The position numbers and the translations under genes were made by a program. This document shows positions 52,712-62,215 of a stretch of DNA of 64,000 nt, piece after piece; within the stretch, counting starts at the first letter, position 1; every line of letters begins with the position of its first letter. The DNA is from Cladorhizidae sp. MBARI D1340-BT2 (Eukaryota > Porifera > Demospongiae > Poecilosclerida > Cladorhizidae): the NCBI GenBank assembly GCA_028752905.1, contig JAQNBH010000004.1:31920975-31984974 (forward strand). The letters are read 5' to 3'. The notes below the pieces were generated by a model. The model did no database searches. It was given only the letters and a program-made list of their open reading frames with translations, and had not been told where the DNA came from.

Positions 52712-52812
52712 CCTAGGCACATGTTCATCTCCCTCTCCTAATAAGGCAACTGCTCGCTGCGCTTGTTCTTGAGTCTCGTAAGTGACGATCACCTTCTTCA
52801 TACCAAATTCAG
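52712..52812 (-). CDS. VICKZ exon: RRM2 beta3-alpha2
   Basis: This 101-bp exon has acceptor GTATTCACCAG and donor CCTAGG-GTAAGT. It reads EFGMKKVIVTYETQEQAQRA, then VALLGEGDEHVPR, residues 103-136. KVIVTYETQEQAQRAVALL has the VTY...QAR.AL pattern of VICKZ RRM2. It enters with CT, completing a Thr codon, and leaves in phase 0. Confidence 0.9.
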
Positions 52813-53194
52813 CTGGTGAATACATACCAAAAGACACACATGAAGGAAGCGTCACAACTGTCAGTAGACTTGTAGTCAAAACTTGACAACTATAATCAAA
52901 TGACCTCTGTAACCTTGCCAATTGTATAAATTTACAGTGTCGGATCGTGACAGGGGGGGGGGCAGGGGGCGGGGTCAGAGAAAGCCAACATGTGGAGTTA
53001 GGCAGAGATACAGCAAGCTCTGGGTGAACTGGGTGGAGCTAGGCTTGCTTACAATTGGTGCTAACTCGATCCTGCCCAGCTTTGCAAGGTTGAGGGAGGG
53101 CTGGCTAAATGACCTTCCAGCTATTGGGCAGCTGCTTAACTCCACATTCAATGTTGCAAGAGGAGCCTTTTGTGGGGACACACAGGTGGAAATA

Positions 53195-53285
53195 TGTCAG
53201 AATACACACACACTCACACACAGACAGACATACACACTCACACACACAGAGACAGACATACACACACACACACACACACATAGCT
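53195..53285. repeat. CA/CAGA microsatellite
   Basis: (CACA)n with CAGACAGA words in the intron. Confidence 0.9.
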
Positions 53286-53397
53286 ATGATCACACAGTCC
53301 TATCTAACCCTGTCTCTGCACATGTCTAGTATGAGCACAAAAATTGCACACACTAAAATGTTGAAATTTAGCACATGGCATTACACGAACTAGCTTT

Positions 53398-53786
53398 ATG
53401 CAGTGCTATATAAATGGCGTACATCTTATGCAGTGCTATATAAATGGTGTACATCTTATGCAGTGTTATATAAATGGCGTACATCTTATGCAGTGCTATA
53501 TAAATGGCGTACGTCTTATGCAGTGCTATATAAATGGCGTACATCTTATGCAGTGCTATATAAATGGTGTACATCTTATGCAGTGTTATATAAATGGCGT
53601 ACATCTTATGCAGTGCTATATAAATGGCGTACGTCTTATGCAGTGCTATATAAATGGCGTACATCTTATGCAGTGCTATATAAATGGTGTACATCTTATG
53701 CAGTGCTATATAAATGGCGTACATCTTATGCAGTGCTATATAAATGGTGTACATCTTATGCAGTGCTATATAAATGGTGTACATAC
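53398..53786. repeat. 30-bp minisatellite starting at a splice donor
   Basis: Thirteen copies of ATGCAGTGCTATATAAATGG plus CGTACATCTT, period exactly 30. On the minus strand the array begins at the first intron base after the 53787-53844 exon (GTATGTACACCATTTATATA), so the donor GTATGT is the edge of the array. The unit also carries a TATATAAAT word. Confidence 0.96.
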
Positions 53787-53844
53787 TTTCTTCAATCTCC
53801 AGCTTCACCAACGGTCCAATCTGCGACATGTATGCTTGCACGTT
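53787..53844 (-). CDS. VICKZ exon: RRM2 alpha1-beta2
   Basis: This 58-bp exon has acceptor CACGCCTCACAG and donor GAAGAAA-GTATGT. It reads NVQAYMSQIGPLVKLEIEE, residues 84-102. It corresponds to the VLDSLLVQYGVVESCE stretch of known RRM2: an alpha1 helix ending in G, then beta2. It enters in phase 0 and leaves with one base of a Thr codon. Confidence 0.87.
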
Positions 53845-54080
53845 CTGTGAGGCGTGAGGAACAAAACAAACGCACAGATGAACACTGCAGGGGGAGTGGC
53901 CAGGGGGAGGGGCCAGGGAATAAACTTGGCTTGGCCAGAGCAAAAAAAAAATGGAAATAATTACAGCGTGCACTCTCTGTTTGCTACTCAGCCCCACGCA
54001 CTCCCTAATAGACATCATGAACCTTGATCCAAAGATGGGTCTTGTTTACGGGGAGGGTTTAGTTTGTTACCTCACCTTAC

Positions 54081-54135
54081 CTGGATGATGTCATCGTACA
54101 ACAAGGGTTACGAACAGCTGGCCTGTAACCAACCG
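54081..54135 (-). CDS. VICKZ RRM2 beta1 exon candidate, one base out of frame
   Basis: This 55-bp segment has acceptor GTTTTCCTAG and strong donor ATCCAG-GTAAGG. Read from its start in phase 0 it gives RLVTGQLFVT. Read back from its end in phase 0 it gives LLYDDIIQ, joining NVQAYMSQIG. Together these would supply the RNP2-like beta1 strand and the start of alpha1 that RRM2 otherwise lacks. The two frames differ by one base; the change falls near the GGG at 54105-54107, and the end frame meets a TAA. It may be a sequencing error, a real frameshift or a regulated poison exon. Confidence 0.55.
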
Positions 54136-54180
54136 CTAGGAAAACATGTCTCCTCTTTTGCTTGGTTTCTTTTCCTTTCA

Positions 54181-54245
54181 TCCCCCCCCCCCCCCCATTC
54201 TCTCAATAATTTTTTTGTTTTAAAGGGGGGGGGGGGGTGGGGGGA
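54181..54245. repeat. Poly-C and poly-G tracts
   Basis: A C run at 54183-54196 and a G run at 54226-54243 lie 29 bp apart and could pair as a hairpin or form a G-quadruplex. Confidence 0.9.
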
Positions 54246-54299
54246 GAAGAGAGAGAAGGTTAATTAAAACTATATATGTATATCGAGAGTCTTCAGCTC

Positions 54300-54543
54300 C
54301 ACCCACTTCTCCTAATGTCCATGTAGCAAGCACCCACTGTGCTCTTTGCAGTGACCTAGGCTTGGCAGTGTTCAAGTAGCAAGCACACACAGTGTGTATA
54401 TAGTGTACGCAAAGCTGGCAAGAAGTTTACAATCCATTTTCAGACTTCGGTGGAGCTGAAGTCGACGACTTGGAAAAGTTTTAGAGAACCTGAGGATAGA
54501 GAACGACGATAGATAAAGCAGAGGCACCAGCTACACTAAAACA
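54300..54543. repeat. Dispersed repeat, inverted copy of 42.35-43.03 kb family
   Basis: TAGCAAGCACCCACTGTGCT and GATAAAGCAGAGGCACCAGC match the reverse complement of the 42.4-42.6 kb sequence at moderate divergence. Type unknown. Confidence 0.6.
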
Positions 54544-54544
54544 A

Positions 54545-56833
54545 GTAGCAAATTCCCTCCTAGCTCTAACTTGCTCACCCAGAGCTAGCTGTAACTTCCT
54601 CACCCAGAGCTAGCTGTAACTTCCTCACCCAGAGCTAGCTATAACTTCCTCACCCAGAGCTAGCTCTAACTTGCTCACCCAGAGCTAGCTCTAACTTCCT
54701 CACCTGAGCTAGCTCTAACTTCCTCACCCAGAGCTAGCTCTAACTTCCTCACCCAGAGCTAGCTATAACTTCCTCACCCAGAGCTAGCTCTAACTTCCTC
54801 ACCTGAGCTAGCTCTAACTTCCTCACCCAGAGCTAGCTCTAACTTCCTCACCCAGAGCTAGCTATAACTTCCTCACCAAGAGCTAGCTCTAACTTCCTCA
54901 CCCAGAGCTAGCTCTAACTTCCTCACCTGAGCTAGCTGTAACTTCCTCACCCAGAGCTAGCTCTAACTTCCTCACCCAGAGCTAGCTATAACTTCCTCAC
55001 CTCACCCAGAGCTAGCTCTAACTTCCTCACCCAGAGCTAGCTCTAACTTCCTCACCTGAGCTAGCTCTAACTTCCTCACCCAGAGCTAGCTCTAACTTCC
55101 TCACCCAGAGCTAGCTGTAACTTCCTCACCTAGAGCTAGCTGTAACTTCCTCACCAAGAGCTAGCTGTAACTTCCTCACCCAGAGCTAGCTCTAACTTCC
55201 TCACCCAGAGCTAGCTCTAACTTCCTCACCCAGAGCTAGCTGTAACTTCCTCACCCAGAGCTAGCTCTAACTTCCTCACCCAGAGCTAGCTCTAACTTCC
55301 TCACCCAGAGCTAGCTGTAACTTCCTCACCCAGAGCTAGCTGTAACTTCCTCACCCAGAGCTAGCTCTAACTTCCTCACCCAGAGCTAGCTCTAACTTCC
55401 TCACCCAGAGCTAGCTCTAACTTCATTACCTAGAGCTAGCTCTAACTTCCTCACCCAGAGCTAGCTCTAACTTCCTCACCCAGAGCTAGCTATAACTTCC
55501 TCACCCAGAGCTAGCTCTAACTTCCTCACCCAGAGCTAGCTATAACTTCCTCACCCAGAGCTAGCTGTAACTTCCTCACCCAGAGCTAGCTCTAACTTCC
55601 TCACCTAGAGCTATAACTTCCTCACCCAGAGCTAGCTGTAACTTCCTCACCCAGAGCTAGCTCTAACTTCCTCACCCAGAGCTAGCTGTAACTTCCTCAC
55701 CCAGAGCTAGCTATAACTTCCTCACCTAGAGCTCTAACTTCCTCACCCAGAGCTAGCTGTAACTTCCTCACCCAGAGCTAGCTCTAACTTCCTCACCCAG
55801 AGCTAGCTATAACTTCCTCACCCAGAGCTAGCTCTAACTTCCTCACCCAGAGCTAGCTCTAACTTCCTCACCCAGAGCTAGCTCTAACTTCCTCACCCAG
55901 AGCTAGCTCTAACTTCCTCACCCAGAGCTAGCTATAACTTCCTCACCCAGAGCTAGCTCTAACTTCCTCACCCAGAGCTAGCTATAACTTCCTCACCCAG
56001 AGCTAGCTGTAACTTCCTCACCCAGAGCTAGCTCTAACTTCCTCACCTAGAGCTATAACTTCCTCACCCAGAGCTAGCTGTAACTTCCTCACCCAGAGCT
56101 AGCTATAACTTCCTCACCCAGAGCTAGCTGTAACTTGCTCACCTAGAGCTAGCTCTAACTTCCTCACCCAGAGCTAGCTCTAACTTCCTCACCCAGAGCT
56201 AGCTGTAACTTCCTCACCCAGAGCTAGCTCTAACTTCATTACCTAGAGCTAGCTCTAACTTCCTCACCCAGAGCTAGCTCCAACTTCCTCACCCAGAGCT
56301 AGCTGTAACTTCCTCACCCAGAGCTAGCTCTAACTTCCTCACCCAGAGCTAGCTATAACTTCCTCACCCAGAGCTAGCTCTAACTTCCTCACCCAGAGCT
56401 AGCTCTAACTTCCTCACCCAGAGCTAGCTGTAACTTCCTCACCCAGAGCTAGCTCTAACTTCCTCACCCAGAGCTAGCTCTAACTTCCTCACCCAGAGCT
56501 AGCTCTAACTTCCTCACCCAGAGCTAGCTCTAACTTCCTCACCTAGAGCTATAACTTCCTCACCCAGAGCTAGCTGTAACTTCCTCACCCAGAGCTAGCT
56601 ATAACTTCCTCACCCAGAGCTAGCTGTAACTTCCTCACCCAGAGCTAGCTATAACTTCCTCACCCAGAGCTAGCTCTAACTTCCTCACCCAGAGCTAGCT
56701 CCAACTTCCTCACCCAGAGCTATAACTTCCTCACCCAGAGCTAGCTCTAACTTCCTCACCCAGAGCTAGCTGTAACTTCCTCACCCAGAGCTAGCTGTAA
56801 CTTCCTCACCTAGAGCTAGCTGTAACTTGCTAG
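54545..56833. repeat. 25-bp AGCTAGCT minisatellite
   Basis: About 90 copies of AGCTAGCTCTAACTTCCTCA plus CCCAG, with TCTAA/TGTAA/TATAA variants and occasional short units. Each unit carries the palindrome AGCTAGCT. The order of variants repeats in places (for example near 55440-55600 and 55870-56050), implying block duplication. Confidence 0.97.
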
Positions 56834-57172
56834 CTTCATTGGCAGATGATCACGAAAATATGAATCACGTGGGTGTGCCTCACTTGGAACCACAGGTGCC
56901 ACCCTCGCTCTGCTTCGTGATGCAAGCACCCACTACACATACCAAGCGCTTACCCCATCTGATATTCAAGATTAAATGGTGCTGAGTACAGCTTTGGTGT
57001 ATTACATGCAGTACAGTATATTTCATGGCAGATTCAGCTTTCCCTGTCGAATCCTGTCTACACTTCTCCTCACATAAGGGTTAGTGGTCGCTGCGTACAA
57101 ACTTCAAGACTTCACTTCAAACATTCCGTGGCATCTGTGGTCAGGACCTGCTTATGTGTGTGACTGGCTTAC
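56834..57172. other. Intron sequence
   Basis: Unique sequence; nothing recognised. Confidence 0.5.
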
Positions 57173-57219
57173 CGGAAAACAGTTCAGGTCTTCAATCAGA
57201 TAAAAGTCACTTCTAAGGG
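57173..57219 (-). CDS. VICKZ exon: RRM1 last strand
   Basis: This 47-bp exon has acceptor CTACTACGCTTAG and strong donor TTTCCG-GTAAGC. It reads LRSDFYLIEDLNCFP, residues 68-83, entering with CC and leaving in phase 0. With the previous exon it gives CTLRSDFYLIED, the expected place of RRM1 beta4. The match to known proteins is weak; support comes from splice sites, phase and position. Confidence 0.7.
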
Positions 57220-57545
57220 CTAAGCGTAGTAGCTATCACCAAATGGAAGAGGACCACTTTTACCCACTTTTTAAAATTCAATTACTAGACCGCCAGCTCT
57301 GTAACGAGCTGACTGGCGCTCAAGTGTTGCAGTGGCATGTTGGTGCAACTCAAACCACAGCAAGTAAATTCATGGGCTGAGGAGTTGCTTAGTGATTTTT
57401 CAAAAGTCCTTTCGAAGTACTCAGTGAGAAAGAGGTTTTGACACTTTTAAAATCACCACCATCGAGCGTTCGGGAACGAAGTATTCAGGCCTCGAGTATT
57501 TTCTTCCTTGGTTTAGGCTTCCCCTAGCAACCTCTTCTTTTCTAC
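57220..57545. other. Short intron in RRM1
   Basis: The frame of the 57546-57614 exon stays open to 57421 on the minus strand (to KVSKPLSH), so retention or a downstream donor is possible. Confidence 0.4.
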
Positions 57546-57614
57546 TGCAGGACTGATGAGGTGACTGAATAGCCTTTCGGCTATTGTACAGGCTACTAAA
57601 TTCAACAAAGACAT
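57546..57614 (-). CDS. VICKZ exon: RRM1 beta3-alpha2
   Basis: This 69-bp exon has acceptor AAAGGATGCCAG. The donor TGCA-GTAGAA is chosen by phase and is weak. It reads DVFVEFSSLYNSRKAIQSPH then QSC, residues 45-67. GYEDVFVEFSSLYNSRKAI, made with the previous exon, lines up with the KTGYAFVDCPDESWALKAI stretch of known RRM1. It enters with two bases and leaves with one. Confidence 0.72.
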
Positions 57615-57970
57615 CTGGCATCCTTTGCAGTGAGACATGGGAGATAAAATGTGGTCATTTTACACCACACAAACATAATATATAGCACAGCAATGGCTGA
57701 GTTCGTTCGTTGACCCTCACAGCTCCATGAGTTTGCCATGCTGGGGTGCAAAGGAGGGGGGAAACCAAGAGGCTTTTGCAGCTCATGCACAAACAGGCAA
57801 CAACAGGATGTGTCTCTGCCACACATGGCAGAAGCAAGCTACGTTGCATTCATGCAGCTGGAAGCCTTCCCACCATCAGCAAAAACATGGCAACCAGAGG
57901 GGGGGGATTTAGAACCAAAAACACTCTAAATCAAGTGCATCACTGAATATTAATGCATGGGGACACGCAC
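57615..57970. other. Short intron in RRM1
   Basis: Nothing recognised. Plus-strand open frames here have no splice context. Confidence 0.4.
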
Positions 57971-58000
57971 CTTCATAGCCCACAAGTGAATATTGATACA
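57971..58000 (-). CDS. VICKZ 30-bp exon: RRM1 beta2
   Basis: The acceptor is TTCCCCTGTACAG and the donor is ATGAAG-GTGCGT. Entering in phase 1 from GGG-G, it reads V-YQYSLVGYE, residues 35-44, and passes one base on to D of DVFVEF. It is small, but both splice sites are good and the joined peptide fits RRM1. Confidence 0.65.
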
Positions 58001-58414
58001 CTGTACAGGGGAACATGCACCCTCACACACTCCAAAGGAGTCAAGGGGTCGAGTTATCACTCCCTGCTTTTCTCACTTCTTCCCCCCCCCTCAAAAAAAA
58101 TTGTCATCTTGGTGGTTGGAGGGAGGGGGCGAGATGCAGCAATTGCAATGGTCGTGATAGGTGATAGGTACATAATCGTTGTTTAATAGAGGCACGGGTT
58201 GGCTTGCCATGTGAACCAATCTTTCTTAAAACCTAAAATCAGATCCTAAAAAAAGGGGGGGGGGAGGGCAGCTGCCTTGTCCCATGTAAAAATATAACCA
58301 CAGGAAAGAAGTCCTCTGTAAAAGTACAGGGATAATGATAGCCACACAACATGCATATACACAATGGCAGACATGAACTATTCCCATCCACCCACCCCCT
58401 TTTCCCCTTCCTAC
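58001..58414. other. Short intron
   Basis: C/A-rich parts (58081-58100) and a G run (58254-58266). No exon was chosen. Confidence 0.4.
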
Positions 58415-58517
58415 CCCCAGCTTCAAGTGCTTCCCCCCCTGTGCCCAGGTATCCCAAGCCACTGTTGGCTGGTGGGTAGTGTTCAGGTCCATTCACTGCC
58501 ATGTTGGGCAAGGACAT
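58415..58517 (-). CDS. VICKZ first coding exon (preferred start)
   Basis: The exon begins after a good acceptor (GTTATCTATTTCAG, exon from 58564). All frames from that acceptor meet a stop before the ATG at 58517, so this ATG is the natural start. It reads MSLPNMAVNGPEHYPPANSG, then LGYLGTGGEALEAG, residues 1-34, with donor GGGG-GTAGGA. Known family members also begin within a few residues of RRM1. The RRM1 beta1/RNP2 strand is poorly conserved here. A weaker acceptor at 58545 would extend the frame upstream (TKIEEDRAR) and allow a join to the 59601-59685 exon. Confidence 0.6.
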
Positions 58518-58799
58518 TCGAGCCCTATCTTCCTCTATCTTGGTCTTTTATTGGGAGCTCATAGCTGAAATAGATAACTGTAAGAAGATCAATAGGTTGG
58601 TATAATTATTTTTCCCACTGGTTGAGTCGATGCCTCCGACAGTTGGTGGCATTTTGGGTGGTAAGGAACTTGCATGGCCATTTTCACTTGTCTCACGACG
58701 AGACAAAGCACAACACTTCCACAGAGCCTGCTATAAATTGTGTGTGCACAAGTCAGTCGAGGAGTATTATTTATTTTTTTAATTTAAAAGCCACCACAT

Positions 58800-58880
58800 C
58801 ATCCAAAATGCTTGCACTAGTTTGAAAGCTGCTCTTCTCCTTGGCAGCGCTGAACCGACGTTCCTTCATCGTTGCAAATA
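58800..58880 (-). other. Possible extra 5' exon
   Basis: After a long CT-rich tract the minus strand reads ERRFSAAKEKSSFQTSASIL then DDVVAF in one open frame. The donor is unclear (ACTA-GTGCAA or GATGAT-GTGGTG). Could be an alternative 5' exon; weak. Confidence 0.25.
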
Positions 58881-59379
58881 CGGGGAGAGAGGGAGAGAGA
58901 GAGAGGTCAAAGGAGACTTCAAGAGAGACAAGCAGGTCAATTGACACCTAGTAAGCTTCCTGGTTTGTGTTCATTAGCACCCACCTAGCCAGCCATTGCT
59001 GAAGCACACAGCAAGTGATGGGTACTAATTGCTAATGACCTGACCAGACTATGACATTTCAGCCCAGCTTTGTTATCACCTATCATCATCTATACCAACA
59101 GCCACACAAGAAAAGACCAGGTATGCATGCCAAGCGCCCTTGACTAGAGAAGGAGGTCGAAAAGTGAGGGAGACTTCTCAGGTAAGCCGACACTGACCTC
59201 TGGGAGTGTCAAAGAGTGTTCCTGAACGTGACTTTTCCTAGGCCAGGGCTATGGTTTCGTAGGACAGCAGTCATTCATGTCTAGGAATGCCAGGGTATAG
59301 ACCAGATGTCACCTTTCCTAGGTTGTGCTAGTAGTGACTAGGGCTAGAGTAGTGCTCATGAAGGTCTCCTTTTACAATA

Positions 59380-59545
59380 GGCATGTACATATGGCATGTA
59401 CATATGGCATGTACATATGGCATGTACATATGGCATGTACATAAGGCATGTACATCACATGTACATATGGCATGCATGTACATATGGCATGTACATATGG
59501 CATGTACATATGGCATGTACATATGGCATGTACATATGGCATGTA
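59380..59545. repeat. 13-bp GCATGTACATATG repeat
   Basis: Twelve or so copies of GGCATGTACATAT, nearly palindromic (CATGTACATATG). It lies in the first intron. Confidence 0.93.
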
Positions 59546-59600
59546 GGATGTCTTGTCTCGTAGACTTGGATCCTGGGCAAGAGCTATGAAACACTCTTAC

Positions 59601-59685
59601 TTTAGAATCGCCTCCAATTATGTCTCCATTAGTTTCCAGGGCTCCAGATGTGCTTTTGATCATGTCCATTAGCTTCTAAAACATT
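59601..59685 (-). other. VICKZ 5' exon: leader or alternative N-terminus
   Basis: Excellent splice signals flank this 85-bp segment (TTTTCTTTTCCAG acceptor; TCTAAA-GTAAGA donor). Only one frame is open: from an ATG at 59669 it reads MDMIKSTSGALETNGDIIGG then DSK. It can join TKIEEDRAR-MSLP in phase 0 through the weak 58545 acceptor. If the stronger acceptor before 58564 is used instead, this exon is leader with a short upstream frame. An exon further 5' must exist because it starts with an acceptor. Confidence 0.55.
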
Positions 59686-59739
59686 CTGGAAAAGAAAACT
59701 TCCTCTCAGTCTGACCTTATCTTGTGAACAAACACCTTC

Positions 59740-60290
59740 CCACGAAGGAGATGTGACAGAATGACACTATTCTAGTTTTCCTGTGGAGGACATGTGACAG
59801 GATGCCACAATCTAGAATATTCTGAGTTCATTTCCTGTGGAGGACATGTGACAGGATGCCACAATCTTAGAATATTCTGAGTTCATTTCCTGTGGAGGAC
59901 ATGTGACAGGATGCCACAATCTTAGAATATTCTGAGTTCATTTCCTGTGGAGGACATGTGACAGGATGCCACAATCTTAGAATATTCTTAGTTCATTTCC
60001 TGTGGAGGACATGTGACAGGATGCCACAATCTTAGAATATTCTGAGTTCATTTCCTGTGGAGGACATGTGACAGGATGCCACAATCTAGAATATTCCTAG
60101 TTCATTTCCTGTGGAGGACATGTGACAGGATGCCACAATCTTAGAATATTCTGAGTTCATTTCCTGTGGAGGACATGTGACAGGATGCCACAATCTAGAA
60201 TATTCTGAGTTCATTTCCTGTGGAGGACATGTGACAGGATGTCACAATCTAGATATTCTGAGTTCATTTCCTGTGGAGGACATGTGACCA
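59740..60290. repeat. 55-bp minisatellite upstream of the 5' exon
   Basis: Ten copies of TTTCCTGTGGAGGACATGTG plus ACAGGATGCCACAATCTTAGAATATTCTGAGTTCA. Each unit carries GGAAA/TTTCC (ETS-like), TGTGG (RUNX-like) and CATGTG (E-box-like) words. Confidence 0.96.
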
Positions 60291-60825
60291 CATGTTAATT
60301 AATGTAATGAAATTAGAGACTGACTCCTGTAATCTCAACTGGCACTTAGAGTTGGCCAGGACACCAAAAAAGGAATTGTAAGTTTAGGGGGACCAAGTGA
60401 TTAGCATGGAGATGAGTAGTTGTTTGATTAAGTATTTTTATTACCACAAACTTTTAATGAACCTCCCCCCCCCCAGGAGTTATGCAGTTATTGAAGGAAG
60501 AATTCGTTCATTATATACCCTCTCCAGGTACACTGATCTAAAGCATAGGGCTCTGATAAACCGGAGCCCCAAACCCATAGAGCGCAAGTTATATGGCATT
60601 TCCAACTGTGAAAAACATTTCCGGCGTTAATTTTAGGTGGCCAAACCAAATGTACGGGGGGGATCTTATACAGCTTGGGTGGGTTTGTTTGTTTGTTTGT
60701 TTGTTTTAAAAGGGTTGAAGTTCACCAGGTCAGGTGATGGCTTGGAGAACAATGAGAAGGCATACTCGTGGATGGGTGTAGACAAGTGACTTCTTAATAT
60801 TGCCAACTAAGGCCAGTCCTTGTGG
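60291..60825. other. Upstream sequence, nothing recognised
   Basis: Unique sequence with a (GTTT)n run at 60686-60706. Confidence 0.5.
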
Positions 60826-60829
60826 CCAT

Positions 60830-61200
60830 GTTAGCCCTAGCCCTAGATGTGGCTGTTAGCCCTAGCCCTAGATGTGGCTGTTAGCCCTAGCCCTAGATGT
60901 GGCTGTTAGCCCTAGCCCTAGATGTGGCTGTTAGCCCTAGCCCTAGATGTGGCTATGCTCCTAGCCCTAGATGTGGCTGTTAGCCCTAGCCCTAGATGTG
61001 GCTGTTAGCCCTAGCCCTAGATGTGGCTGTTAGCCCTAGCCCTAGATGTGGCTGTTAGCCCTAGCCCTAGATGTGGCTATGCTCCTAGCCCTAGATGTGG
61101 CTATGATCCTAGCCCTAGATGTGGCTATGCTCCTAGCCCTAGATGTTGCTATGCTCCTAGCCCTATATGTGGCTTTGCTCCTAGCCCTAGATGTTGCCAT
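60830..61200. repeat. 25-bp CCCTAGCCCTAGATG minisatellite
   Basis: About 14 copies of TGTTAGCCCTAGCCCTAGAT plus GTGGC, with a second variant, ATGCTCCTAGCC. Member of the CTAG-rich group. Confidence 0.95.
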
Positions 61201-61515
61201 GGTCTTCATGGAGAGATAATTAGATTTTTTGGAGATTAGATTTTTTGGTACACATTCTGACAGATTGTCACTTTCAGTGCAGAGAAGGTTTGTCAGGATT
61301 CTGCGCCAGCACCCACCAACCATGCAATGCCTCACCCCTTCACAGTATTCTGAAGTTACCCTTGCAAGAGACAGCTTGCCCACCTCTCCCCCCATGCCTG
61401 CCTCTCTCCCCCCCCATGCCCTCCTCTCCCCCCGCATACCCAATCAGACAACAGCAGGTAAAGGAGGTATTCTGAAGCAGCTCTAGGTAGCTTCTGCTAA
61501 CAGAAATTGGGTTAT
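61201..61515. other. Intergenic or intron sequence
   Basis: C-rich near 61385-61435. Nothing recognised. Confidence 0.5.
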
Positions 61516-61524
61516 GGCCACTAC

Positions 61525-61690
61525 ACGGTCAGGTCAGGACAAGACACGGTCAGGACAAGACACGGTCAGGACAAGACACGGTCAGGACAAGACACAGTCA
61601 GGACAAGACACAGTCAGGACAAGATACAGTCAGGACAAGACACGGTCAGGACAAAACACAGTCAGGACAAGACACAGTCAGAACATGGTC
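61525..61690. repeat. 16-bp minisatellite
   Basis: Ten copies of CAAGACACGGTCAGGA. Confidence 0.95.
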
Positions 61691-61929
61691 CTTCCTGCCA
61701 AGATCGAAACAAATAACTAGATTATGGAGAGTCATCAAATTAATCGTGTCTTACTCAAAACTTGCAGTACACAGTGTCAATGAAGCTTGTGGTATCAGCA
61801 ATTAGCATTTATGCGGGTAAAAATGTGCAAAGCTACTCAATATGCACAGCGGCTGCCAGACAACCCCAGGATCATTTATGCAAGTCCAAAAGTTGTAAGT
61901 CCTTGCCCACCCATCCATATGTGCATGGC

Positions 61930-62075
61930 AACCTCCAGGACACCTTTCTTCTGGATGCCACCAGGACACCATTCTTCTGGATGCCACCAGGACACCTTTC
62001 TTCTGGATGCCACCAGGACACCTTTCTTCTGGATGCCACCAGGACACCTTTCTTCTGGACGCCACCAGGAAACCT
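61930..62075. repeat. 26-bp minisatellite
   Basis: Five to six copies of CCACCAGGACACCTTTCTTC plus TGGATG. Confidence 0.95.
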
Positions 62076-62215
62076 CGCAGTAACAACGGATTAAAACTCA
62101 GAGAATATGTTTGTGTGTTTGTGTGTTTTTGTTGTTGTTTTAATTTTAATTTTATTTTTGTCTTTGAAGTTTTGGGGGTACAAATTTTTCTTTTGTTATA
62201 TTTCATCACGTGTGG

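Noticed and set aside
57421..57545. Extension of the RRM1 exon through RPEYFVPERSMVVILKVSKPLSH
   Set aside because: The frame is open, and VPERSMVVILKV faintly resembles the VPKR...KLQIRN stretch before RRM2. However, it ends at a stop without a good donor, while the weaker TGCA-GTAGAA donor keeps phase with the next exon. Retained only as an alternative.
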